Shown here: positions 41,568-53,664 of the stretch, piece after piece | How the letters are laid out: each line of letters starts with the position of its first letter | Position numbering within the stretch: the stretch's first letter is position 1 | Assembly: GCF_932276165.1 (NCBI RefSeq) | Contig: NC_063987.1 | Span: 8,246,001 to 8,310,000 of the forward strand | Direction of reading: 5' to 3' | From: Plutella xylostella | Taxonomy: Eukaryota; Arthropoda; Insecta; Lepidoptera; Plutellidae | DNA length: 64,000 nucleotides | Made by a program: the position numbers and the translations under genes | The notes under the pieces: model-generated | What the model was told of the DNA's origin: nothing | Database searches by the model: none | Seen by the model: the letters and a program-made list of their open reading frames with translations, nothing else

Positions 41568-42365
41568 ATGATGAGTACTCAAAGAAGAACAGGCATACCA
41601 AAATCATCGGTGCAAAGAATTTTAAACAGACACTTGTACCATCCGTACCACATTCAGAAAGTGCAAACACTTATACCAAGTGATTATATCAAAAGAGTGA
41701 TATTTTGCCGAAGAATGCTGCAAAAAAATGAAGAAGATCCCAACTTCTTTGATAAAGTATTGTGGAGTGACGAGTCGTCGTGTAGAAGGGATGGATATGC
41801 CAACCTGCACAATATTCACAGTTGGCAGCTCGCGAATCCACACGAGACCAGAGAAGATAAATCCCAGCACCAATTTAAAATAAATTTGTGGACTGGGATC
41901 TTCCAAGGAACTATACTAGGCCCAGTGGAGTTGCCTCCAACCTTAAATGGAGAAAACTATTTGGAATTTTTAGAAAACCAATTACCAATACTCCTAGAAG
42001 ACGTACCCCTGGAAACAAGAGCTACCATGTGGTTTCAAAATGATGGTTGCCCAGCACATTACGCAGTTCGTGTTCGAGAACACTTAAATCGGACATTCCC
42101 TCGAAGATGGATTGGGCGACTGGGGCCGATCTTATGGCCTCCTCGGTCGCCCGATCTAAATCCACTTGACTTTTTTTACTGGGGATGTTTAAAAGACAAA
42201 GTGTATGCAAAACCAATAACGAACGAAAGAGAACTGCGGGAAAGAGTTAACACGGCAGCCCAAGAAATCACTGAATTACGTTTAAGAAGATTAAAACGTT
42301 CATTTATTAAAAGATGTCGTATGTGCATTCGAGTTGGGGGACGACAGTTCGAACATTTGTTATGA
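41568..42365 (+). CDS. DD41D Tc1/mariner transposase, nearly complete
   Basis: 265 residues. It begins in the helix-turn-helix ('RTGIPKSSVQRILNRHLYHPYH'), so the first 60 or so residues are missing or frameshifted upstream. Catalytic Asp residues are in 'VLWSDESS', 'FQNDGCPAH' and 'PDLNPLDFFYWG'; 41 residues lie between the second and third, which fits the rosa/DD41D group. The C-terminus ends in 'GGRQFEHLL', the same ending as the scraps at 11975. The catalytic half looks intact. Confidence 0.85.
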   Translation: MMSTQRRTGIPKSSVQRILNRHLYHPYHIQKVQTLIPSDYIKRVIFCRRMLQKNEEDPNFFDKVLWSDESSCRRDGYANLHNIHSWQLANPHETREDKSQHQFKINLWTGIFQGTILGPVELPPTLNGENYLEFLENQLPILLEDVPLETRATMWFQNDGCPAHYAVRVREHLNRTFPRRWIGRLGPILWPPRSPDLNPLDFFYWGCLKDKVYAKPITNERELRERVNTAAQEITELRLRRLKRSFIKRCRMCIRVGGRQFEHLL

Positions 42366-43095
42366 TTTTTTTTAAATAAAACTATTAAAAATAAATGTTT
42401 TACTTTTATTATCACAACTCCTCAAAATAACTTCAATAAAAAAATAGGATTAGGTACTTTTTACAATAATTATGTTGCTGTCTCGCTCATTTTTTACCTG
42501 CGCACTCGTCTACAAGCACGAAACACAATAGCCGACTCGTTTCCTATTCATTGTCTATCAAAAGATATTTTTTTCAACAAAAGAATTATTCCTTTTGTTG
42601 TTTCATTTTTACCACCCTTACCACTAAAAACAACAACTTTAAATTTTATGCTCAATAAATCCATGAGTATTATACCATTTCTGAATCTGGAATAATTGTA
42701 GAAGTTTTTAAAATAGCTATCTAACTTACTTTGGTATAAATTTTTTTCATGGGAGCTTGTGAAAGTTGAAGTAAAATTTTTGTCAAACTTAAAGTTGGCA
42801 TAAATGACATTATTTCTCGGAAGATACATTAGATTTCGGCGTAAATTGACTTTGACCGCATGAAACCATTATTTGAGATACTAGAACAAGAAAAAAATAA
42901 TTCAATTAAAGCCTATTTTAGGCATGGCAGCATAAAAACTGACAAAAACGGGAATTAAAAAAAAAATTAAAATTATCAATAACTTGAAAACTATAAACTT
43001 TTTACCTGAATTTTTTTTTATTATCTGATAGAGCTTATGTCAACCAATCTACCATGTCACTCTGGCACGGCCTTTATGGGACACCCTGTATAACT
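42366..43095 (+). mobile_element. 3' region and right end of the DD41D element
   Basis: Long AT-rich untranslated region without genes. It ends in 'TTTATGGGACACCCTGTATAA' (43075-43095), which is a typical Tc1/mariner end next to TA and resembles the end at about 12795. Confidence 0.65.
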
Positions 43096-43103
43096 GCCAT
43101 CCT

Positions 43104-43564
43104 GAACATGGATATAACCACAGAAGGGTTTATCATAGTGATCCTGTCAATAAATTTGTGGCACCAGATGGGACACACCCAGTGCAACGAGAGCCAGTCG
43201 CAAGGTCTGAAGAAAACCTTCAGATCACAACAGAATAAAGCGGACTTGGCCGATTGTCTCTTTGAGTATGGAGAAGAAGATTCCGTCTCAGTTTTCTAAA
43301 ACCTTTTAAGGAACATTTGAAATGGATCATCATACATGTTTAGAGCATTTAAATTAAATGGGAATAACAAAATCTGCACTATCTAGCGGATTACGAATAA
43401 AGGAGACCCTTGGGAAAATCACTCCCTGGAACATCGTAAGAGGAGAGGAGGAAGGAACGTCTGTCCCTCCAGAACCCGTCGCCACGGTTTTTTCTGTAGG
43501 TTCAGAGGCGGACCAGGTGGATCCTTTCAACTGGTCGGAAAAATCTCAGCGCTTTATATAGGTA
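43104..43564 (+). other. Unassigned stretch
   Basis: Short frames only (for example 43358-43561, charged and Pro-rich). No similarity is recognised. Confidence 0.35.
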
Positions 43565-43905
43565 CTATGTACTTGTGGTCGATGAGGCGAAATTCACCAG
43601 AGCCGGTATAACAAACCATAGAAATGACCACTTGTGGATGGCAGAAAACCCACACGCTGTTAGGCCTGGTACATTCCAACATGAATTTTCAATAAATGTG
43701 TGGGCAGGTTTACTGAATGACCAGTTGATTAGACCTATTTAGAGTATATTCGATTTTTGGAGTTCTTACAAAATATTTTCGATGGTGTTCAGGCAGTGTC
43801 GGCAGCAGCGGCCTTTTTACCTTCAAATGGACAAAGCGCCGGCACATTTTTCCCGAATTGTGACATACATTGCTATGGATCGGACGAGGCGGTAGAAATC
43901 AGGTG
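43565..43905 (+). mobile_element. Tc1/mariner-type transposase remnant
   Basis: Reads 'DEAKFTRAGITNHRNDHLW', 'FSINVWAGLLNDQLI', and, in another frame, 'FYLQMDKAPAHFSR'. These are the first and second Asp regions of a DD41D-like transposase. A stop and frameshifts break it. Confidence 0.65.
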
Positions 43906-44620
43906 GTTAAATGCTTGCCAGAATAAGGGTGCATAATATTATTTCAAATGGCCTTTTCCATTTCAAATAATGTTATGCACCTATGAAAACAAACAGAACC
44001 GGTTCTTTTCAAGCCTGGCAACGGCTTCGAAATTGGTATAGGCAAGCTACCTTTCATCAGTGAGTTATTAAGTGCGTGTAGGCATACCCCACAGAGAATA
44101 GAATATATGATGGCACTAATTGGAAACACAAATGCTAATCTTAATCTCGTTAATCATGTAAACTGAAATCATTCTAATAGGACACATGGGCACATCGCCT
44201 CGCCACGTCTCGACGCGACACACGTTAAAGCTAGACCCGAACTTCTAAAAGAGCAAGGTCAAACATACAGGGCAGGTACAGAAACTGTCAAATCTGGTAT
44301 TACATATTTTACAGGATATTAACGGTAGACAAACGGAATGTCGTATGAAGGATATCCGTTGTAAGGTCCGTGAAGTCAGTGAAAAGTTCCGTAGGCCACC
44401 TTTTCGTGTGTTGAATTAATCAATTGAGTAAGCCAGCAATGCCAAGGACTCATCCACTACGTATTGTATAGTTTGTTGGTTTTTTTTTAAATTTATTTTT
44501 TATTTAATTTATCGCTCGAAAATTATGGTGGGGAATGGCTTTTGTTCCGGCCGCACGATACACCGATACACACGGTGTTGTCGTCAGGCATATGCCGTAT
44601 CAAGCCATATCAAGAATTAC
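43906..44620. other. Unassigned intergenic stretch
   Basis: Holds a short inverted pair (AATGGCCTTTTCCATTTC / reverse near 43930-43975) and a piece of the 'ACACAAATGCTAATCTT' repeat at 44128-44150, otherwise nothing recognisable. Confidence 0.4.
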
Positions 44621-44699
44621 TGAGATTCCATCGACACGATAGATAGATAGTAGGACTTATTTAGATCTTTCCATAACAGTTTTAAATTGGCAGCACAGT

Positions 44700-44949
44700 A
44701 ATTTTTGTGGTTGGAATGGTGACAGAAGTCGGTCGGCTTTGATGTCCACCACTGTCACTGCTGACATGCTAAGAAGAGCATATTATAGTGCGCGCGGAAC
44801 TAGCTGGCCGCGCCTTAGGTATGTGAGCGGTGGGACTAACTGTTAATATATTATGATATTTTATATTATTCATTATCAATTAACCATTATTCAGTTTTAA
44901 CTCTTATTCTCATCTCTACTCAGAATACTCAGTTTGGCGCCGGACTTCG
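44700..44949 (+). mobile_element. LTR end with primer binding site
   Basis: A sequence ending 'CTCAGAATACTCA' is followed by TTTGGCGCCGGACTTCG (44933-44949), a primer-site-like match (TGGCGCC...). The block 44780-44822 (GCGCGGAACTAGCTGGCCGCGCC and flanks) recurs inverted at 46600-46645. Confidence 0.5.
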
Positions 44950-45016
44950 CGGCGGCAACACACGTGGACAGTTCTAGCTAGTTTAGAAAAAACGCACAAG
45001 AGATTGCAATGTCAAA

Positions 45017-46273
45017 ATGAGTCCGCCGATAAAAAGACAATCTAAGGAAATAATATTTAAAGTGCATACGTCTTTTAAAAAAACGGAAAGCCGATGGCAA
45101 TAGTTTAGAATATAAAACTGATGCGAATATTCATTAGTGGCAGAAGCAACCGGGATATCAGAACGTGTAAGGAGAGTGATTGCTCAAAGTAAAACATCCT
45201 TGCAAAATACAGGGGAAGCAAAATTATGTTCTCCACGAAGGCCAAAAGAGATAAAAAAGAAAATACAAATTGATGATTTTGATTTAGGAGTGATAAAAAG
45301 AAAAATAAATCAGTTTTATACGGTAAAGAAAAAGAAACCAAGTCTACGAAAACTAAATGCTGTGTTAAAAGAGGATAATATTTTAGATTGCGGATTAACT
45401 TATTTAAGAGAACTTTTGCACAAACTGGGGTATTTATTTAAAAAATGTAATACGAAGAGATCCCTTTTATTAGAGAGACCAAACATTGTTGAATGGCGAG
45501 TGAAATATTTGATGGTCAAATGGCCATAAGAAAATTCAGAGAAGACAAACGAAATATATTATTTTTGGACGAAACTTACGTTAACCAAAGTCATAATGTC
45601 CAAAAATGTTGGCAATCTTCGTCGGAGCCTTGTGTTTATGCAGATATAGGCAAAGGAAGGCGTTTAATAATAGTTCACGCTGATAGTCGGAACGGGTTAG
45701 TTGACGATGCTCTAATTTTTTAATCAGATTCAAAAACAGGAGACTATCATGGAAACATGAACACTACAAATTTTTACAACTGGGTTGATCGAAAGTTATT
45801 ACCTAAACTTCCACCTAACTCAGTCATAGTTATGGACAATGCAGCTTACCACTGTCCTGTTTGAAAATCAACATGCAGAATTGGTTGCAAAATCATAACG
45901 TGCCCTTTTCTCCCACGATGGTCAAAGCTAACTCTTGGGCTTGATTAATACGACACTATCAGAAAAAATATACACGATTGATGAACTTCTGAAAGGTGCA
46001 GGATATCATCCAGATCTCAACCCAATCGAGCTTGTGTGGGCAAATATAAAAAATTGCCCGGCCAGAGATCACAATAATGCCACATTGGACGAGAAAATTA
46101 CAATACTAACAAGACTATTTTCTGATTTTTCTGCCGAACAATGGCAAAAATGCGACGACCACGTACAAAAAAACGAACAAGAATACTGGAATCGTGATAT
46201 GAGATATGATACTGTGATGGACGAATTCATTATAAACTTACAAGATGATTCTGACTCAAGTTCAGACAATTAA
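45017..46273 (+). pseudogene. IS630/Tc1-like DDE transposase pseudogene
   Basis: Pieces in shifting frames: the ATG at 45017 (MSPPIKRQSKEIIFKVH), helix-turn-helix-like part (45137-45529), first acidic motif 'ILFLDETYVNQSHNVQKCW' (45553-45610), second 'NSVIVMDNAAYHC' (45818-45855), and the third with Glu in 'YHPDLNPIELVWANIK' (46004-46050), with an acidic tail 'DDSDSSSDN'. The spacing between second Asp and Glu is longer than 34, as in an IS630-like family common in insects. At least three frameshifts or stops. Confidence 0.75.
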
Positions 46274-46960
46274 GAATCAAGTGATTCAGAGTATAATATG
46301 TCAGAGTAATTTCAAATCTATAAATACAAAGTCGTGTTAGTTACACTAATTAATTAATAATAATTTCGTAAATGATTCATATATGTAGGAAGAATTTCAT
46401 TTAATTTGTTTTTGGTTTATTTTAATTTTAGGTAATTGCAATGTATTTGCAATTAATTAGATAGGTATTATAAAATTGTAAAAGTTCAATAGGCAATTTT
46501 TTCTTTTCAATAACTGAACAATTATTGTTCACGATATCTCGAGATTGGTCGTCACTGTCTAATCTCATGCGAGTTGCGAGCAGCAAGCAACACGCCCCCT
46601 CACCCCTGTCCCTACCTAAGGCGCGGCCAACTAGTTCCGCGTGCACTATAGTTAAGCCTTCCCTATTCTTGCTCGACTCATCCTTAAACCAAGTCTATTC
46701 TTTCAGGAGGGGTAAAAGTGGATAGAATAATAAAAAGTAACCTGCGAAAGATGCTACACATTAATTATGATCGGCTAGATTAGCAAAAGGACCTATGTGC
46801 GGCATCATTAGGCCAATTCCATTTAGGAGTAATTTAGTAACACAAGGGCCGTGACGATTCGACGATAACTTAAATTTATCTTAAGGTTCTGCCACTGAGG
46901 AGCAATATCGAATGAACTCACGCTACTCCGAGCCAGTCCGACCAACGCCCGCCCGGCCGG
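46274..46960. other. Unassigned stretch with inverted LTR piece
   Basis: 46600-46645 is the reverse complement of 44780-44822. The rest is AT-rich without convincing genes. Confidence 0.45.
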
Positions 46961-46989
46961 TGTACTGCGAGTCATCCTCAACGCAAGAT

Positions 46990-47620
46990 GGATTAGTCAC
47001 AGACAACAAATTACGACCTTCTTGCCATTAAATCTAAAATTTGTATTTTATTTGGATTTAAACACAGGAAGACGTGAGGATTATACGATGACAAACATAT
47101 CAGAAAAGACAAAATATTGATATAGACCAGAAATTACGACCTTCTTGCTATTAAATCGATAATTGGTATTTTATTGTGGTATATGACAAACATATCGGAA
47201 AAGACACAATATTGATTTGAAGACAAGAAATTACGACCTTTCTGCAATTAAATATACAAAAAGACGTGGGTATTAAACGATGCGATGCGATGATGACGAT
47301 AAGTCTTCTAAGTATCCACTTATGTTTTTATGAGTCATCTTTAACTCAGAGGGATTTAAAAACAACAAATTACGACCTTCGTGCTATTAAATCTAAAATT
47401 AGTATTGTATTTGGATTTAAACACAGGAAGACGTGAGGATTATACGATGACAAACATATCAGAAAAGACAAAATATTGATATAGACCAGAAATTACGACC
47501 TTCTTGCTATTAAATCGATAATTGGTATTTTATTTCGATTTAAACACAGGAAGACGTGAGGATTATACGATGACCAACGGCAACGTATCAGAAAAGACAA
47601 ACTAAAATATTGATTTAAGG
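46990..47620. repeat. Complex tandem repeat (units of about 103-140 bp, higher-order period about 360 bp)
   Basis: 'AAATTACGACCTT' begins each unit at about 47007, 47124, 47227, 47367 and 47490. Units share 'CTTGCTATTAAATC', 'GGATTTAAACACAGGAAGACG', 'TGAGGATTATACGATGA' and 'CATATCAGAAAAGACA'. The block 47005-47210 recurs at 47365-47570. Confidence 0.88.
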
Positions 47621-47668
47621 GTGAGCATAATTTTGTGAGTTGTGTGTCGCGTATTCTGATGCGCGGGG

Positions 47669-47845
47669 ACGAGGGGGGCGGGGAAGTTACTCGCTCCCCT
47701 CGTCCCCAAAGTAAACCGAAAATGAAATCAGGAATTCAAAATTTGCGAAAAATAAGTTATTCTCCATAGTTAAAAGTCACGTGACCAACCAAATTTCTAT
47801 GGGTTTTCGCCAATTTGAAAATTCACATTTCATTTTCGGGCTTGA
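47669..47845. repeat. Inverted repeats (G-rich hairpin and larger imperfect palindrome)
   Basis: GGGGACGAGGGG (about 47669) pairs with CCCCTCGTCCCC (about 47700). CCGAAAATGAAAT (about 47717) pairs with ATTTCATTTTCGG (about 47828), with further pairing inside. It may be a MITE core next to the Harbinger MITE. Confidence 0.7.
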
Positions 47846-47883
47846 TAAAAAAATAATATGCTGCACATATAGGTTTCGGCTTA

Positions 47884-48068
47884 GGCCGTGTCCCCAGCAG
47901 GCAAACCGTCAGCGACTGAGTTTGCGGCGTCTCGATTTAGTACGCTCTTCCATTATATTTGAAACGAAGTGTCCACAGTCTGCTCGTTTAGTACGCAGTT
48001 TGAAGCGTTACGCGCGCTGACTATCTCAGTATCTCACCGCTAACAGTCCGCCTACTGGGGACACGGCC
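47884..48068. mobile_element. 185-bp PIF/Harbinger-type MITE
   Basis: Ends GGCCGTGTCCCCAG and CTGGGGACACGGCC are perfect inverted repeats, flanked by TTA (47881-47883 and 48069-48071). No coding sequence. A 3-bp TTA duplication is characteristic of PIF/Harbinger. Confidence 0.85.
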
Positions 48069-48294
48069 TTAGTATACCCATTTTACAACACCCTCTATAG
48101 TATACTGATGACTTTCAGGATATCACTCAATCTATAACATAACATTTATTTTTGTTACTATTTTATACATAGTAATAATTATATTACATATTTTATAGAC
48201 CACATATTTTATAGTCATGCTACTACATATAACCAAATATTCATACAGTGTAATTCTGCAGTAATCTGACAATGCCTAACCTAGCTAACGTATA

Positions 48295-51200
48295 TTACGA
48301 TATTTCCTTCACTGAAAACTCACTCACTTCAATTTTATCACTCTGTTCACTTCCCTCATTGGGGTTTTCTTTTTCACAAGTTTTTGCATCCACCACACTA
48401 TCTTTACTAGATTTATCATGATCTTTTTTACTGTCTTCTGTAGTCGTCTCTCTCTCTGGTGCAGTGTCGTCCTCATCATCATCATCACCGCCCATTTCGA
48501 TCTCGTTCTCTTCACCTTTTTCTAGAGGGACGTCATCACTCGGTTCGTACGAGTGTTGAATCAATTTCGTATCGATCCATTCGCCAATCGCATTGCCTGG
48601 AATGCGGGAAAACATATGAAACATTTACACAATAATAATAGTAATTATATCCTAGTTTAGAACAGTAACTTATGTACCTACCAGCATTAAGATTTTAGGT
48701 ACCTATTTTTGATAAAACTGATAGTGTTTTGAATAAATATTATTATTATTCAATTACATTATGTACACATCTACAATCTAGATTGTGTAGGTTTCCTAAC
48801 GATGTTTTCCTTTTACCATAAGAGCAGTATACTTGTAGAAACTTATATTCATTGACTGAAAATAATTCATCGGTAAGTGTACCTAGTAAACATCTATGAA
48901 CTAATTAGTTTAGTCAAGGTATTTGTTTATTAGGGTACCGTAGCTTAAAAGGAAAAAAGAAACCCTTATAGGATCACTTTGTTGTCCGTCCGTCTGTCTG
49001 TCCGTCTGTCACCACCCTTTTTCTCAGAAACGGGTAAAGATATCAAGATGATATTTTGCATAAATATACAAATTTACGGCCCCGACAATGTAGTAAAATA
49101 AAATAATGAAAAAATAATAATTTGGGTACCTCCCAATATTAGTCAAGGGGGATGATTTTTTTCCCATTGTTTCGATGGTGTGGTGTATCGTTGAATAGGT
49201 CTTAAAAATATGTATTATAGGTCTGTTCAAAACATTTTTTGCATTTAGCCCCCCTGTGGGCTAAATGGTTGGTCCAAAAAATATGAAAAAATTCATATAT
49301 GAAATTCAATATGATGAAATTGAAAGGAAAACTATCACAGGTAAGTAGTCTTTACAAGTTTACGAGTAATAGTCAATATAGTGAATTACAAACTTACATT
49401 TAAAGTAGCAGAATTGACCATGACGTATAGTATATCAATGTATGGCAAATTATAATTTCAACTAAAATGTTAAGTTTGTTTTTGAGAGAACTTATCTTTG
49501 TACGGAACCCTCAGTGCGCGAGGCCAACTCGCACTTGGCCGGTTTTTTTTAATGAATATGTACCTAGTTAAATTCTTATGCGTGAGACAAAGGTTCACTT
49601 TTTCCAAGCGAAGCTCGCAAGCAGACCTAGATACTTAATACTCTTTATGACGAAAAACTAAGGTTCAGTGCGCTGCTGCGCGAGCCACGACTCTATCTCG
49701 TTGTATTAATCGTGCCGATTGCACGATAGCTCCCGATTATTCCTTTTTCGTCAGTATAGAGTAACCCTCCTAGAGTTTGTAGGTATTGACTTATAATATT
49801 ACTAGCGTAAGGACAGGGCCAACCCCTCAAGAAAATAGCACCCTGGCGCTAGCCCCAAAATTTTATATAACTATGTCATAATTTGAATAAGGTCCAGCGC
49901 GTGCTTCCTTTTGAAAGAATTGGTATAAAATTTAAGTCGTCTAAGCCTATCGCACTACCGATCACTTCTCAACATCACCAAAGGTTAACTGGTAGCGAAT
50001 GCTACTAGCATAAAGTTCACCTTTGTACCAATTTACTTTGTGCAATAAAGAATTTAATAATAATAAGTTTACCTTCGAGTTCCCCTCTAACAATGACTGG
50101 GTAGATGTGGTCGTGTTTGAACTTCTGCACGGCTTCCTCCTCATCTTGCCAGGTGAGACTGTCGTGGCTGGTCTTGTACCGCGCGTCGTACCGGTCATAG
50201 TGCACCTGAGGAAGGCGAGGATGATGAGCATCGGTGGCAGCTCGTGCGGAGTGCAGAAAGGAAATTCACGCTAATGGCGACATTAAATGTATGTCTGTCT
50301 CTTTCTTTCCGTATAGTGTCACAGCAAGGCAGCAATATATTTAAGGTCGAGATTAGCTGTTCTTTCTGCAACTCATCGTCAGAAGGGTAAGCGCCCGCCT
50401 CTCGCACCAGACACGACTCTCTGACACGCGTTATAACGATTGAATTAATTGAGAACATCATGAAGTAGACATGATAAATTATTGTCAGGACGGCGACGTA
50501 AGACAATGGATGACGTAGTTAAATTCACAACTAAGTACACAAAAATGCAGTATATGTGTGTTCAGCCGTCTTAAACAGATCGTAGGTGGCTTATGTGACC
50601 TAAATTCACATTATTAATAAAGGTTGTTTATGCAGGTAGGTATATGCGGTGGGTTAAATACTCAACATTAATTTGAATAGAGGTGGTGTAACGGATAGGG
50701 TTAGGCTCTTATTCGTGAGGGTTCGAAACATCCAATGTACCAAGGAATTCTTTAGAAATAAGTACTCTTACGGTGAAGGAAAACATCATAAGGAAACATC
50801 TAAGGCCTAATTTTTAATTGGAAAGAATTCTGACATTTTATAAGTGATGCTATTTAAAAAGCTCTTCACCGAAAAAAGGTAAAATTTGGGTCTATTTCAG
50901 GGCAATAAAAATAATGCCAGATATTATTTTTATGTTTTAATAGAAAGTTTTTATTGATTCTAGATGTTATACTCTCAGTGCACAGAGTCAAGCGAAAAAC
51001 GGGTGTTTAACTTGATGAAAATTGTTTAGTTGTTGAATATTTGACTTGAACAATAGATTGGAGAAATTTAACTTATTAATAGTCTATTAGAATTACAGCA
51101 AAAAGATACATACCATATCTAAAACCAATCCCAATCCGGGGGCAGTAGGAATCATAACTTTTTCTTTGCCGAATGATTTCTCCAGAGTGGCCATGTCTGT

Positions 51201-53333
51201 ATGCCCTCGCACTACCGCTATGGTCAAACCAACCATTTTCCTGATCTGATGCAGCATAAAACTCTGGCCCTGTAAGAAAGTTAGGCTGAATAAGACATTC
51301 AGTAGTACAGTAACCTATTAAAATAAATTAATATAAAAAATAATTCTTTATTTAATTCTTCATTGCACAAATATAAACATAAGTGTACAAAGGGTGGACT
51401 TTACAATAAGTATTTTCTACCATTCAACCCAGAGAAGGTGCAAGTTATAAAAGAAAATAGTTAATTTATACAATTTATAAGTGGCGGAAGAATTAAAAAA
51501 GCAGAAATTGTGATTACCTTGACGAGTAAAACAGCAAACTCCATTTCAGAGTCAACAAATACTTTTTCAACACCAAAACTCATCATGAACCTGGATGCTG
51601 AAGGATCCGTGTGGTGTCTGAAAATATATAATAATATTAGTTTTGAAATATTAACTTCAAATGGTCTTAACTTACATAGAGCTAGTAAAGATGATGCACA
51701 TATTATTTTTTTATCATATATTGTCTACCTGAGTGACTTCTTTGTAAGTCGGTGACAAACACAAGAGTAAGACTAGGGTTTGTCATCAAGATGAGAGGAT
51801 TCAGGATCAGTTTTACCCTGGTTAGTCGGCTACTGAAAATAAGTTTTTTCACTACAACGGCAAACCCTAGTCCAGCTCAAGTTTTTGTTTACTATCTAAC
51901 AGTGTTAAAACAACGTTATAAAGATAGGTGTAGGCATTACTTACTTCTTTTCTGTAAAATTGTGGTAACTTTTAGTGCCTTTATAGACTCCTAAAACTTT
52001 GTTGACTTCCTCTAGTTTTTCAGGAGTTATTCTATATTTTTTTCTATCTTCAACGGTGATTAAACTTGATTCAAAAACATATGTAGGTAGTGTGTAACTG
52101 TATGTGCGAGCATTACATTTTCCTTTGGAATTAAATTTATTTGTGACCCGTTTTATGCCAAAAACTCTTATACACTCTGGTAGTCTGCTGTTAATCTCTT
52201 CTTTGTGAACTTCTAATGCTGAAATTTTTTAGTAGAATTATTAATTAGCACTAAATTAAAATTTGTAATACACATGCTGTATCATTAAGGTACTGATAAT
52301 CCTAAACATAATTATATTGTACATGAAATGTGTCTTAGTTTATCTGGTAAGACTGTAGTAACATTAATTAATGAATGTCTCATGATATATTTTAAAATTT
52401 AACATTTTGTTGACTGTTTGCTGCACTTATTAATAAAACCATGGTTTGGTGGTATGAAGATGGACGGTTTCAAAAACAAATTAAGAGAAGATGGTGACTT
52501 TTTACCTAGCAGGATTGAGAAAAATAACTTACGCATTTTAAGTGAAACCACTTGTCTGGCGGCTGAGACACCCTTGTCAGTCCTCGAGCTTCTCTGAAAC
52601 TGTGCATTCTGCTGGTTCTTAAAGTCTTCATCTGATATGTACTTGGCTTCAAGCAATGCCTTCAATAACTCCTCTTCTATCGTTGGCACACCTGGGTTTC
52701 TGAGGGAATTAGTGGTCTATTTTCAAAATAACAATGTAGTTCTATTTAGGATGTATGTCCTAACTGCAGATGTATGGCTTCATGGCCTTCCTAACATGTG
52801 CTCGCTGTAGGTTGTTGACTAACTGCTTAGTGTGCTTACATAGACTGGTTACATGTATCTACTCGTACCGGTAACCTGACGTATATGCGAGGGCGATAGT
52901 TTCCGCTCTAAGTTTTAGGTGACTCTCTGTGAGCGCTTTTGCATAATCAAGTTACCGGTACGGGTAGATACAGGTAACCAGTATCTCTATGTAAGCACCC
53001 GAAGATTAGTACGCCCGGACGTGGCGAAGAATATTAGAAATCTATTGTCGTCAGGCGCGATATCAAAGGTTAATAAAGTAGTAGATACATACCTTTGCAT
53101 CCCATAGTAGTCTACCCCACAGTAGCCAAGTAGCATGGCCATTTTCTTCTTCTTAATCCTCTCGAACGGCTTATCGCCATCACAAGTCCTCTTGTTCTCA
53201 CTTTCATCGTTTTCTTTCTTTGAATAATTTTCCCACTGCCGTTTCCTGAACCGGGTGAACTTCTTGTTAGAGACCACTTCATTGTCTTCAGTCACCGCCA
53301 CGTCCATTGCAGCTGCCAGGCCTCGCACTGGAC
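48295..53333 (-). CDS. PUS1: tRNA pseudouridine synthase PUS1, seven exons
   Basis: Exons on the minus strand: 53093-53333, 52533-52699, 51945-52220, 51518-51617, 51114-51269, 50073-50205 and 48295-48596 (stop). All have AG/GT borders and matching phases. The protein starts at 53307 (ATG in good context, MDVAVTED...), with Lys/Arg-rich N-terminus, then 'ALLGYCGVDYYGMQR'-like block, the catalytic Asp in 'SSRTDKGVSAARQVVSLKM', 'IRVFGIKRVTNKFNSKGKC', 'YKGTKSYHNFTEKK', 'FAVLLVKGQSFMLHQIRKMVG' and 'APGLGLVLDMVHYDRYD'. The C-terminus is acidic. This enzyme converts specific uridines of tRNAs and some mRNAs to pseudouridine in nucleus and mitochondria. The gene looks intact; its introns hold several repeats. 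Confidence 0.93.
48625..48929. other. PUS1 intron, left part
   Basis: AT-rich intron with a lepidopteran repeat piece at about 48785-48820 ('GGTTTCCTAACGATGTTTTCC'). No gene. Confidence 0.6.
48930..49555 (+). repeat. Lepidopteran interspersed repeat in PUS1 intron
   Basis: Starts near 'GGGTACCGTAGC', includes a (GTCY)n run ('TGTCCGTCCGTCTGTCTGTC') and ends 'CCAACTCGCACTTGGCCGGT' followed by T-run. I recognise both ends as a very common repeat family of moths and butterflies. Confidence 0.75.
50680..50800 (+). repeat. tRNA-derived SINE remnant
   Basis: A decayed A-box region ('GGTGGTGTAACGGATAGGG'), a B-box-like 'GGGTTCGAAACATCC', then the tail 'GTGAAGGAAAACATCATAAGG', the inverse of the common lepidopteran 'TTTTCCTTCACC' motif. 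Confidence 0.55.
51345..51465 (-). repeat. Lepidopteran retroposon tail in PUS1 intron
   Basis: 'TTTATTTAATTCTTCATTGCAC' through 'CTACCATTCAACCCAGAG' is the minus-strand 3' end of a common non-LTR family. Confidence 0.5.
52832..52998. mobile_element. 167-bp MITE in PUS1 intron
   Basis: Terminal inverted repeats of about 45 bp: GTGCTTACATAGA...CTACTCGTACCGGTAACCTGA against the inverted right arm ending TCTATGTAAGCAC. The centre has no coding sequence. The superfamily is unclear. Confidence 0.8.
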
Positions 53334-53664
53334 CTATAAAAATATAATAGGTAAGTAATATGTGGGTTTTTGTGTTCCATTCCGTGATAAGCTAACCTTA
53401 ACTAGTTGAATTTTTTTAAGAGATTTGTGTTTTTGCGGTAATATTTAATAGAGTTAGACAAGAGCTAATATAATTGTCGTTTATCATACATTTTGATACA
53501 GATAAATAAGCTAAAACAGTAACTAAAGATAATAACCATGTGCCGAAATGGCGGTTAAAAATGGTCGCTCAGACAGCGGTTTGACCTACCTGTCTTTAGG
53601 TGAAGCCGCGGTAAATTCTGTTTCAGAATATTAGAAAATATCTTAAATAATCCAACAGACATAC

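Noticed and set aside
44933..44949. Calling a full LTR retrotransposon here
   Set aside because: Only an LTR end and a primer-site-like sequence are visible; no gag or pol follows, and a DNA transposase pseudogene starts 70 bases later.
48324..48515. Second minus-strand frame inside the last PUS1 exon
   Set aside because: It lies inside the PUS1 terminal exon in another frame; the PUS1 frame is supported by splice phase and family motifs upstream.
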